Shown: piece after piece, positions 1-6,886 of the stretch
Layout: each line of letters begins with the position of its first letter
Position numbering within the stretch: the first letter of the stretch is position 1
NCBI GenBank assembly: GCA_964621445.1
Contig: CAZUNO010000001.1
Location: 102,496 to 166,495 of the forward strand
Length of the DNA: 64,000 nt
Source of the DNA: CAZUNO01 sp964621445 [NCBI: Candidatus Hadarchaeota archaeon]
GTDB taxonomy: Archaea > CAYQAE01 > CAYVLA01
Reading direction: 5' to 3'
Program-made: the position numbers and the translations under genes
The notes under the pieces: model-generated
What the model was told of the DNA's origin: nothing
What the model saw: only the letters and a program-made list of their open reading frames with translations
Databases searched by the model: none

Positions 1-1
1 G

Positions 2-1054
2 ATATATGGGGACGTTACCAGGGAAGATATCAGGAGATATATGAGAATATACTATCCTCGTAATTACAAGGAGCTTTCGTCCTTTGAATTCTTCTACCTG
101 GCTCAGACGGATATGAAATTCTTTACCCCGACCCAGGAAGCCTGGCTTTACAAAGCATTGAGTAACGGAAAAAGGGGTGGTGTAAACACCAGGTCAGTTA
201 TGAGTAAAAATCAGCGGTTCAAGATTCCCTGGGCCCAAAGTACTGTATCCGAGGCCTTTCCAAATAACGCGGATGCAGTTGTAGCATCTGAGGGAGATAT
301 CATGGGAGCACCCGGTCTCTTGGTGATCAAGAATGATCCTGAGCTTCCAGGTATCATGAAGCCCTTCAAGAAGGAGCTTGAGATTCTATTCCCGGTCTTA
401 CACGAATTGAACACCGTCCCCAAGCCCGGATCGGTCATCTTGTCCTACACCCGGAATAACCAAGGTCTTGGACACCCAATACCAGGCCAGATGGCGCACG
501 TATTCTACTGGAGGTGGAATGAGTCAGTTACCTTTACCTTTCAGGATACGCCACACCACGAATTTTGGAATCCGCGCCAGTCGAAACCCAATCCGTATGC
601 AGTTGATATCACCGTCAATATAATCTGGTTCTCCACGGGCAGGAAACTGCCTGAAGACCCTCTGAAGGTCCATGCTTTCAGATCGGATGCATCCAGATTG
701 AATGTGGAAAAGATGCTACTTGAAGGCATCCTTGATTTCGCTGAGAGCTTCGGCGCCGATTCCTCGGGGGTTTATGAAAAGATGGATCGGGTTGAGGATA
801 TGGCCAAAGAGGCCAAGCAGTTTTACTTAAATAGGGATTTTGAGTTAGCCTATGAGATCATGGAGGAGGCCAAGGAAGAGATGAGGGTACTTCAGGAGGA
901 TGCTGCAAAGCTCAAGGAGAATGCACTAACTTGGGTATACATGGTGGAGTGGCTGGTAACAACCGGTGCATTTCTCATTTCCGGTTTTGTTCTGTGGACC
1001 CTCATGGTGAGGAGATCCCTGTATAGAGAGATCGGGGAAACACGGTACCAATAG
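2..1054 (+). CDS. C-terminally membrane-anchored protein, paralogue A (5' end cut by window edge)
   Basis: The reading frame is open to the left edge, so the true start lies outside the window; the first internal ATG is at 41. The protein aligns along its length with the complete gene at 32315-33541: shared patterns are Y-F/Y-P-R-x-Y near the start, A-F-P-N-[ND]-A-[DP]-A-V-V-A, and an almost identical tail. The visible part has a globular alpha/beta-looking region, a charged Glu/Lys-rich coiled-coil stretch (about residues 240-295 counted from 41), one transmembrane helix (about 300-325) and a short Arg-rich cytoplasmic tail. By analogy with the paralogue it is probably exported and anchored by its C-terminus. 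No catalytic residues are recognised. The overall look recalls class-I glutamine-amidotransferase/ThuA-like folds, but this is a weak impression. Function unknown. Confidence 0.75.
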   Translation: MYGDVTREDIRRYMRIYYPRNYKELSSFEFFYLAQTDMKFFTPTQEAWLYKALSNGKRGGVNTRSVMSKNQRFKIPWAQSTVSEAFPNNADAVVASEGDIMGAPGLLVIKNDPELPGIMKPFKKELEILFPVLHELNTVPKPGSVILSYTRNNQGLGHPIPGQMAHVFYWRWNESVTFTFQDTPHHEFWNPRQSKPNPYAVDITVNIIWFSTGRKLPEDPLKVHAFRSDASRLNVEKMLLEGILDFAESFGADSSGVYEKMDRVEDMAKEAKQFYLNRDFELAYEIMEEAKEEMRVLQEDAAKLKENALTWVYMVEWLVTTGAFLISGFVLWTLMVRRSLYREIGETRYQ

Positions 1055-1150
1055 TTGACAGTAATACGATTAACAGTCGCTAATGATATTCAATCAGCTG
1101 TTTTTCCAGAGGGAAAAATCACTCCAGGTATCCCGGGGGCTATGATATAT

Positions 1151-1164
1151 TTTAAAATTTAAAC
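1151..1164 (+). promoter_or_regulatory. TATA-like promoter of the CE15-like esterase gene
   Basis: An A/T-only stretch of two TTTAAA units ends 27 nt before the ATG at 1191. That is the usual archaeal TATA-to-start distance, so the transcript is probably leaderless or nearly so. No Shine-Dalgarno sequence precedes the ATG, which agrees. Confidence 0.5.
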
Positions 1165-1190
1165 AATATCCGAGAATTGGTTTTTGAGTT

Positions 1191-2309
1191 ATGGGTTATA
1201 GTGAATTGTTCGAATTTCCAGCTGTGAATAATCTGCCGACGGTGGAGAATCTACCGGATCCTTTCCTCATGCCTGATGGATCCAGGGTATCTGGGGAAGC
1301 GGATTGGGAGAATCAACGTAGATATATCACCGAAATGCTACTTCACTACCAGTATGGACATATGCCACCGTTTTCGGGCAAAATAAGGTCTGAAGAGATC
1401 TCTCGAAAGAAAATACTTGGTGGAAAGGCGGTCGAAGCCATCGAGGAGTTGAGAATTGGGCCCGATAATCCCCTGGTGGTGAGAATATCCTACGTTAAAC
1501 CAAAGGGCTCAGGTCCTTTTCCGGTGATAATCAAGAATGACAGGCAACTGGGGCAGGTCCCGGTCAGGAGTGAAATAGTTGATAGGGGTTACATGGTCGT
1601 TGAATACATACGCCACGACCTGGATGAGGATGATGGCGACAGGAGTGACGGAGTTCATCCATTATACCCGGATTATGATTGGGGCACTCTAGCAGCTTGG
1701 GCCTGGGGAGCCATGAGGGTTATTGATTACCTTGCACCCCTTGATTTTATTGATGAGGATAGGATTGTTTTTACCGGTCATTCCCGAGGTGGCAAGACTG
1801 CTCTGCTCGCTGGCGCGTTGGATGAGAGAATTGCTTTGACGGTGCCCAATGGTTCGGGGACTGGTGGCGCTGGGGGTTATCGAATACAGGGCGAAGGAGC
1901 GGAGAGCCTTGAAGATATAGTTGACCGATTTTCGTATTGGTTTCACCCGAGGCTCGGGCAATTTATTGGAAAAGAGGATAAATTGCCCTTTGATCAGCAC
2001 TTCCTCCGGGCTTTGGTTGCCCCTCGAGCTGTTTTATCGACGGACGCGCTTGGGGATAGCTGGGCGAATCCCTTGGGTACGCAGGAGGTTTTTCGGGCTT
2101 CACAGGTGGTTTTTGATTGGCTAGGTGTAGGTCAGAAAAATGCCCTTCACTTTCGAGAGGGGGGACATGAACATAGTTCAAAGGACTGGTATGCTCTTTT
2201 GGACTTCGCTGATTATTTGTTCCAGGGTAAAGATGAGGATCGTCCATCAGAATTCAATAGGCTTCCCTTTCCAGAAAGGTCATCATTTGATTGGTCAGCA
2301 CCTGAATGA
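1191..2309 (+). CDS. alpha/beta hydrolase, glucuronoyl-esterase (CE15)-like
   Basis: 372 residues. The nucleophile motif is GHSRGGK (Ser198), the G-x-S-R-x-G-K form typical of carbohydrate esterase family 15 and its relatives rather than plain G-x-S-x-G lipases. It is followed by the family-like DERIALTVPNGSGTGGAG, GKEDKLPFDQH, LVAPRAVL and WANPLGT blocks, and by the likely catalytic His in REGGHEH (326 or 328). CE15 enzymes cleave esters between glucuronoyl side chains of xylan and lignin alcohols; many prokaryotic members have other uronyl-ester substrates. No signal peptide is visible, so it probably acts in the cytoplasm on imported oligosaccharides (inference). It reads in the same direction as the amidohydrolase 96 nt downstream, suggesting a small sugar-catabolic group. 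Exact substrate unknown. Confidence 0.75.
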   Translation: MGYSELFEFPAVNNLPTVENLPDPFLMPDGSRVSGEADWENQRRYITEMLLHYQYGHMPPFSGKIRSEEISRKKILGGKAVEAIEELRIGPDNPLVVRISYVKPKGSGPFPVIIKNDRQLGQVPVRSEIVDRGYMVVEYIRHDLDEDDGDRSDGVHPLYPDYDWGTLAAWAWGAMRVIDYLAPLDFIDEDRIVFTGHSRGGKTALLAGALDERIALTVPNGSGTGGAGGYRIQGEGAESLEDIVDRFSYWFHPRLGQFIGKEDKLPFDQHFLRALVAPRAVLSTDALGDSWANPLGTQEVFRASQVVFDWLGVGQKNALHFREGGHEHSSKDWYALLDFADYLFQGKDEDRPSEFNRLPFPERSSFDWSAPE

Positions 2310-2405
2310 AATTGAGCGGGAATCTAAGTAACAAAGGATCTGGGGCCATACACCGTATAATGGAGGCCACAATCAGTTTTTTAATACTGGATTCCTTTAT
2401 GCCCT

Positions 2406-3572
2406 ATGGAATCCAGTGTCCTTAAGGAGCAAATTCTAAAAGAATTGTGGGAAACTCCCCTTTTTGATGTACATAGTCATTTTTGTAGTCAAGGTGATCG
2501 GGTTGATAATCTGGACGATTACATTCTAGGTTGGAGCCAACCTGAGGTCGAGCCCCCCACTACTTCTGAAGACCAGAAGCGAAGATGGTTTTCTTCGAGA
2601 TTTCGGTACAAGAGGTCTCTATGGTTTTGCCGTGCATTCTCCTCGGCAATCAAGGATCTATATGAAACAAAAGATGCCGAAGAAATCGCTCGGAGGATGA
2701 ACGAATTACGCCAAAAAGGGTTAATCGGTTCTATGAAGTGGATGAAAGAGAAGGCAAATGTGGAATTTCTGGTCATCGATTCAAATCCAGAACTGGCTCG
2801 AAAAGTTGATTGGGTTTTTTCCACCTACAGGCTGGATTTCAGTTTACTGGGTGGAGAGCAGTTCAATCTGGAGGAAGGTATGCGTGGTCTCGAGGAGAGA
2901 ATTACCGAACTCAAGAAAGAAGGGGCGATATCCTGTATTAAGGTTCCAATTGCATATGACCGATCACTATACATGGAAGAGGTAAGCAGGGAGGAAGCTG
3001 GGGTAATTTCCTCCGGTGATCCAAGAAAAAGATCGGAAGAGGAACGTAAGAAGCTTGAGAATTATATCTACCGTTATCTATTCAGAAAGGCCGGCTCTTG
3101 GAATATGCCCGTTGAGATACATACAGGATTTGGGTGGGCCATTCATAAGCGTCCTCTTAGGTTATCCGAGGCGGACCCGGAGAATCTCCTTCCCGTTTTC
3201 GAGGATCCCGATTTTGGAAGCACCAATTTCATACTCTTCCACGGGGGATATCCTTTTCTTAGCAAGACGGGATATTTGGCGGCTAGCTTCTCGAACGTAT
3301 TTCTGGATTTCACCTGTCTTTGTCCGGAAAGCAGAAACGTTTTGATACGTGGACTTCATGAGTGGTTGGATATCGTTCCCATGGACAGGATTGTTGCCGG
3401 AAGCGATGGCAGTTATGAGTGGCTGTATTTTGCAGCTAGATGCAATAGGGAGGCCCTAGCCTCCGTGTTGGCCGATAAGGTATCGGGTGGCTTCATGTCG
3501 ATGGATTTAGCACTCGAAATGGGTAGGAGAATACTTAGAGATAATGCATATACCTTGTTTGACTTGAAGTGA
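2406..3572 (+). CDS. amidohydrolase-superfamily metal-dependent hydrolase
   Basis: 388 residues with a metal-binding TIM-barrel pattern: DVHSHF (H-x-H, about residues 21-24), EIHTGFGW (strand-5/6 His), FILFHGGYP (His) and the catalytic Asp in VAGSDGSYEW. The C-terminal part, from the FHGGYP motif on, matches the Amidohydro_2 group. These enzymes hydrolyse, decarboxylate or isomerise small carboxylic or sugar substrates; uronate isomerase belongs to the same superfamily, but this protein is shorter and clear uronate-isomerase motifs are not seen. A TATA-like TTTTTTAATA at 2377-2386 lies about 20 nt before the ATG, suggesting its own, nearly leaderless transcript. The neighbouring CE15-like esterase and cupin hint at a sugar-acid pathway; this is inference. 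Confidence 0.8.
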   Translation: MESSVLKEQILKELWETPLFDVHSHFCSQGDRVDNLDDYILGWSQPEVEPPTTSEDQKRRWFSSRFRYKRSLWFCRAFSSAIKDLYETKDAEEIARRMNELRQKGLIGSMKWMKEKANVEFLVIDSNPELARKVDWVFSTYRLDFSLLGGEQFNLEEGMRGLEERITELKKEGAISCIKVPIAYDRSLYMEEVSREEAGVISSGDPRKRSEEERKKLENYIYRYLFRKAGSWNMPVEIHTGFGWAIHKRPLRLSEADPENLLPVFEDPDFGSTNFILFHGGYPFLSKTGYLAASFSNVFLDFTCLCPESRNVLIRGLHEWLDIVPMDRIVAGSDGSYEWLYFAARCNREALASVLADKVSGGFMSMDLALEMGRRILRDNAYTLFDLK

Positions 3573-3595
3573 GCCAAGAGATTATTTTGCATGAA

Positions 3596-3967
3596 TTATT
3601 CCTGATCGAGATTGACGGACATGAAGACCAAGATTAGTTCGCCTTCCCCTGTGTTCTTTATGGAATGGGGTTGGTTTCTGGGTATGAAGACGTAAGACCC
3701 CTTGATGACGAAGTGGGTTCTATCGCCGAGGGTGACTTCGCCTTGGCCGCTTATGATGAAATAACCTTGTTCGCAATGGGAGTGTACGTTGGTTACCGAA
3801 TGACCACCTTCTTGGTAGCGGTGGATATCCAGAGAAAGCCTCCTGGTACCTTTTTTCGCTCCCAGGCATTCATGGGATAGTAGGTCCCTATGGGATCCCC
3901 CGGCCACTATTGGGTCAATATCCCGGTAGTCATTTATGTGAACGACGTCCTCCTCGTCCGGCCCCAT
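3596..3967 (-). CDS. small cupin-domain protein
   Basis: 123 residues with a single cupin barrel. Cupin motif 1 is VHSHCEQGYFIISGQGEV (two His and a Glu as metal ligands, about 60-77) and motif 2 is IPRNQPHSIKN with a further His. Single-domain cupins bind a divalent metal and act as isomerases, dioxygenases or sugar/ligand sensors; the sequence alone does not say which. It is convergent with the amidohydrolase (24 nt between stop codons) and could act on the same sugar derivative. Full-length for its class. Confidence 0.8.
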   Translation of the reverse strand: MGPDEEDVVHINDYRDIDPIVAGGSHRDLLSHECLGAKKGTRRLSLDIHRYQEGGHSVTNVHSHCEQGYFIISGQGEVTLGDRTHFVIKGSYVFIPRNQPHSIKNTGEGELILVFMSVNLDQE

Positions 3968-4059
3968 GACGGGGTGGCTGAAATGCTCCTATAGAAATGC
4001 TACAAAATAGGAATATGAAAAAGGAACAATCTTATCAATTTTTCATGAAAAACGACAAC

Positions 4060-4067
4060 CTTATAAG
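4060..4067 (+). promoter_or_regulatory. TATA box of the RHH regulator gene
   Basis: CTTATAAG, preceded by A/C-rich DNA, lies about 75 nt before the RHH start. Expected transcription start near 4090, just ahead of the inverted repeat at 4097-4121. Confidence 0.5.
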
Positions 4068-4096
4068 TTTGTCTTGCTTTGTATTACAACACTTGT

Positions 4097-4121
4097 ATTT
4101 GGATACTTTTAGAATCCAAAT
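4097..4121. repeat. inverted repeat in the RHH gene promoter, candidate operator
   Basis: Perfect 8-bp arms ATTTGGAT and ATCCAAAT are separated by 9 nt and sit about 30 nt downstream of the TATA box and 22 nt before the RHH ATG. That position would let a bound dimer or tetramer block transcription. A similar half-site (AGTTGAAT/ATTCAACT) occurs at 4457-4485 in the hydrogenase leader. It could instead simply be an mRNA hairpin. Confidence 0.5.
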
Positions 4122-4142
4122 GCTTAACGGTAGATGATAATT

Positions 4143-4328
4143 ATGGCCAAAACAATATGCCTTCGGATGGATGAGGAAACTATGGAGACCCTGGAGAAGG
4201 CTGCAGAGCATAGAAGGGAGAATATATCCGTATTCGTGAGGCGTGCAATTATGAGGGAGCTTGCTCGCCTCGGCTATATGAGCGAGGAAGAGACTAAGGC
4301 CATTCTTTGGTGGAAAGAGGGCCAGTGA
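4143..4328 (+). CDS. ribbon-helix-helix (CopG/Arc-type) transcriptional regulator
   Basis: 61 residues from the ATG at 4143 (an in-frame ATG also exists at 4134). The N-terminal strand KTICLRMDEETMETLEKAAE, followed by NISVFVRRAIMRELARLG, is the classic RHH layout: a DNA-contacting beta-strand, helix A, then helix B after the S/N cap. Such proteins bind inverted or direct repeats as dimers. It lies alone between the cupin and the hydrogenase operon, so a role in regulating itself and hoxEFUYH is the simplest idea. An inverted repeat sits in its own promoter and a similar one in the hydrogenase leader. No toxin gene follows, which argues against a toxin-antitoxin pair. Confidence 0.8.
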   Translation: MAKTICLRMDEETMETLEKAAEHRRENISVFVRRAIMRELARLGYMSEEETKAILWWKEGQ

Positions 4329-4426
4329 ATCCTGCTGCAACTTTTTTTGGGCAAATGAGCCTTTTTCCTCTAGGACATTGAAAGGTCTAATGTCGTGTTT
4401 AGTATCTCCTATAATAATGGGAAGCA

Positions 4427-4434
4427 TTTATAAC
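4427..4434 (+). promoter_or_regulatory. TATA box of the hydrogenase operon
   Basis: TTTATAAC follows the purine-rich GGGAAGC (BRE-like). The predicted transcription start is near 4455, giving an unusually long leader of about 150 nt before the hoxE start at 4604. Confidence 0.5.
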
Positions 4435-4456
4435 AACGTTATACGGCATTAGACTT

Positions 4457-4603
4457 AGTTGAATGCTGTTAAACAGAATTCAACTCTTTCCGCCCGAAAC
4501 GGGTGGTCTGTGCTATTTCTCTAGGCAACCCATGACGTCTGGAGTTAGCAGTGGTGCAAGAAATACCAAAGGGATCATTTCCGGATAAGGAGAGGCAAAT
4601 CCG
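4457..4603 (+). promoter_or_regulatory. structured 5' leader of the hydrogenase operon
   Basis: Right after the expected transcription start there are two successive hairpins. The first spans 4457-4485: arms AGTTGAAT/ATTCAACT, a G-A mismatch, then CTGT/ACAG around a TAA loop. The second spans 4490-4506: CCGCCCG-AAA-CGGGTGG, 7 bp. Further on, CTCTAGG near 4518 can pair with TCTGGAG near 4540, and TATTT with AAATA outside it. The leader ends with GGATAAGGAGAGG as ribosome-binding region. It matches no riboswitch class I recognise. The first hairpin might instead be a DNA operator. Confidence 0.4.
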
Positions 4604-5173
4604 ATGCAGAAAGCCGTTCTAAAATCCCGTAACGTGCGAACATCAAGATCCTTTTCAGAGGGGGTAGGTCAGATTGGCGCGACCCTGGAGGAAGATCTTG
4701 AAGAAAAAATGCCCGGGGAGGAAGAGATCTTCACCATTAAGAAGATTCTGGATTCTCGAGACAAATCGAAATCATCATTGATGAAGGTCCTTCATGAAGT
4801 TCAGAGCAGGATGGGTTATATCGCTCCTTGGGCCCAGAAAATGATAGCTAGAGAGATGAAGATGTCCTTCAGTGAGGTCCACGGGGTTGTCAGCTTCTAC
4901 AATTTTTTCTCTCAGAGACCGAAGGGACGCCATACAATACAGCTTTGTCAGGGAACGGCTTGCTACGTAAGAGGTGGAAAACTCATCATGGATCAACTCC
5001 GTAGGGAGCTAGATGTGAAGCCGGGTGAAACGACCAAGAATGGGAGATTTTCATTGGAAGTTGTAAGATGCCTTGGCTGTTGTGGGTTGGCGCCAGTTAT
5101 GACCGTGGATGGGGACGTATACCGGAAGGTTAATCCCGAAAAGGTAAAGTCAATTCTGGAGGACTACGAGTAG
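4604..5173 (+). CDS. hoxE: NAD-linked [NiFe] hydrogenase, diaphorase subunit HoxE (NuoE-like)
   Basis: 189 residues with a C-terminal thioredoxin-like [2Fe-2S] domain. The four ligands are in QLCQGTACYVRGG (C-x4-C) and VRCLGCCGLAP (C-x3-C, using the first and last Cys), as in the 24-kDa subunit of complex I. The N-terminal 50 residues are a charged extension; the helical NuoE part begins near EEIFTIKKIL. It transfers electrons in the diaphorase module between NADH and the hydrogenase module. First gene of hoxEFUYH, 25 nt before hoxF. A strong AAGGAGAGG ribosome-binding site lies about 9 nt before the ATG. No membrane complex I subunits are nearby, so it belongs to a soluble hydrogenase and not to Nuo. 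Confidence 0.9.
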   Translation: MQKAVLKSRNVRTSRSFSEGVGQIGATLEEDLEEKMPGEEEIFTIKKILDSRDKSKSSLMKVLHEVQSRMGYIAPWAQKMIAREMKMSFSEVHGVVSFYNFFSQRPKGRHTIQLCQGTACYVRGGKLIMDQLRRELDVKPGETTKNGRFSLEVVRCLGCCGLAPVMTVDGDVYRKVNPEKVKSILEDYE

Positions 5174-5198
5174 GTCATCCAGATGAAGAGGTCGACGG

Positions 5199-6881
5199 AT
5201 GAACCCAAATGGTAGGGTTGACAGTTTAAGCGAGCTTGATAATCTCTCCGATAGATGTCGAAAGGAGATACAGAGGCGTGGACAAGTCCGTCAAGTATTA
5301 ATTCACATGGGAACCTGCGGCATCGCCTCGGGGTCAGAATCCGTCAAATCCTTTCTACACGGCCATTTTCAGGATCAGGAAGAGAGGATCGCACTTCTGG
5401 AAACGGGCTGTTACGGTGCCTGTCACCTGGAGCCCATGATAACGGTAATTGAAAGCGATGGAGCTAGAACCGTTTACGGTAATCTGAATCAGCAAAAGCT
5501 CGAGAGGATTTACAGCGATCACCTCCTAGGGGGTGACGTGGTCCTGGATCTTGTGGAGGATCTGAACCATCCGTTCTATCAGAAGCAGGTGAAAAGGGTC
5601 ACCGAGTTACTCGGTCTTATAGATCCGTGTAATATTCGCGATTATTTAGGTAGAGGCGGCTACTCCGGCCTGGCCAGAGCCCTGTCAATGGAACCGGGTG
5701 AGGTCATTCAAGAAATAAAGAATTCCGGATTGAGAGGCCGCGGGGGAGCGGGTTTCCCCACGGGTTTGAAGTGGTCTTTCGCGGCTCAAGCAAGCGGAGA
5801 TAGTAAATATGTAGTTTGTAACGCCGATGAGGGGGATCCCGGTGCATACATGGATCGGGCAATAATTGAAGGAAATCCGCATTTAGTGATTGAAGGACTG
5901 GCAATTGCTGCCCATTCCATTGGCGCAAACAAGGGATATGTGTACATAAGGGCGGAATATCCCTTAGCAGTTAGGATACTGGATAAGGCTATCGAACAAG
6001 CAAGGAGGGTAGGCCTGCTGGGACGGGATATCGCCGGGTCAGGATTCAACTTTGATATCGAGATATATCTGGGTGCAGGGGCTTTCGTGTGTGGTGAGGA
6101 AACCGCGCTTATAGCTTCAATTGAAGGAAAACGTGGTAACCCTAGGCCCAAACCTCCATATCCGGCAAATAATGGTCTATTTGGAAAACCAACGAACGTG
6201 AATAACGTAAAAACGCTGTCCAACGTCTCCCTGATATTGAGAAAGGGGGCTGACTGGTTTACTCAGGTCGGAACTGAGAAAAGTAAGGGCACCAAGATTT
6301 TCTCGATAACCGGGAAGATAAGAAGAACCGGATTAATCGAGGTGCCCCTTGGGATAACCCTGAAGGAAGTCATTTTCGAGATAGGAGGAGGTATCCCTGG
6401 AGATAGGGAGTTCAAGGCCGTCCAGCTTGGTGGTCCATCCGGAGGTTGTATACCGGCTAAATACGTAGAAACTCCCATAGACTATGTCGAAATAGAGGCC
6501 CTGGGGGCCATAATGGGCTCTGGCGGCATGATTGTCATGGACGAGGATTCTTGTATGCCGGATATTGCCAGGTTTTTCACAGAATTTACGCAACAGGAAT
6601 CATGCGGTAAGTGTACTCCATGTAGGGCTGGCATACCCCCAATGTTGAGGATACTAAAGGGGATCCTGGATGGGAAAGGTTCGATGGAGGATCTCGGGCA
6701 GCTTGAGTATCTCGGGGAGATGATAAAGGAATCTTCCCTTTGTGGTCTTGGACAGACTGCCCCCAATCCTGTTCTCAGTACCATACGCCATTTCAGACAG
6801 GAATATGTCGATCTGATAAGAAGCGGAAAACGGGTAGCAAGGCAGAGGACCGTCAGAGACGGTGAATGGGTTTTTGGTTGA
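5199..6881 (+). CDS. hoxF: NAD-linked [NiFe] hydrogenase, NADH/FMN-binding subunit HoxF (NuoF-like)
   Basis: 560 residues. An N-terminal thioredoxin-like ferredoxin domain (HMGTCGIASG and ETGCYGACHLEP, four Cys) precedes the NuoF core. The core shows the FMN/NADH glycine-rich loop GLRGRGGAGFPTGLKW, the NADEGDPGAYMDR motif, GAGAFVCGEETALIASIEG, an SLBB segment, and the [4Fe-4S] motif ESCGKCTPCRAG with a fourth Cys in SSLCGLGQ. This is the site of NAD(H) oxidation or reduction in the cytoplasm. The size and the N-terminal domain match HoxF/HndC types. The next gene starts 5 nt after its stop (or overlaps it if the upstream ATG at 6866 is used), consistent with one operon. Confidence 0.93.
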   Translation: MNPNGRVDSLSELDNLSDRCRKEIQRRGQVRQVLIHMGTCGIASGSESVKSFLHGHFQDQEERIALLETGCYGACHLEPMITVIESDGARTVYGNLNQQKLERIYSDHLLGGDVVLDLVEDLNHPFYQKQVKRVTELLGLIDPCNIRDYLGRGGYSGLARALSMEPGEVIQEIKNSGLRGRGGAGFPTGLKWSFAAQASGDSKYVVCNADEGDPGAYMDRAIIEGNPHLVIEGLAIAAHSIGANKGYVYIRAEYPLAVRILDKAIEQARRVGLLGRDIAGSGFNFDIEIYLGAGAFVCGEETALIASIEGKRGNPRPKPPYPANNGLFGKPTNVNNVKTLSNVSLILRKGADWFTQVGTEKSKGTKIFSITGKIRRTGLIEVPLGITLKEVIFEIGGGIPGDREFKAVQLGGPSGGCIPAKYVETPIDYVEIEALGAIMGSGGMIVMDEDSCMPDIARFFTEFTQQESCGKCTPCRAGIPPMLRILKGILDGKGSMEDLGQLEYLGEMIKESSLCGLGQTAPNPVLSTIRHFRQEYVDLIRSGKRVARQRTVRDGEWVFG

Positions 6882-6886
6882 TTACG

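Noticed and set aside
4143-4328. RHH protein as antitoxin of a toxin-antitoxin pair
   Set aside because: No short toxin-like gene lies next to it; the neighbours are a cupin and the hydrogenase operon.
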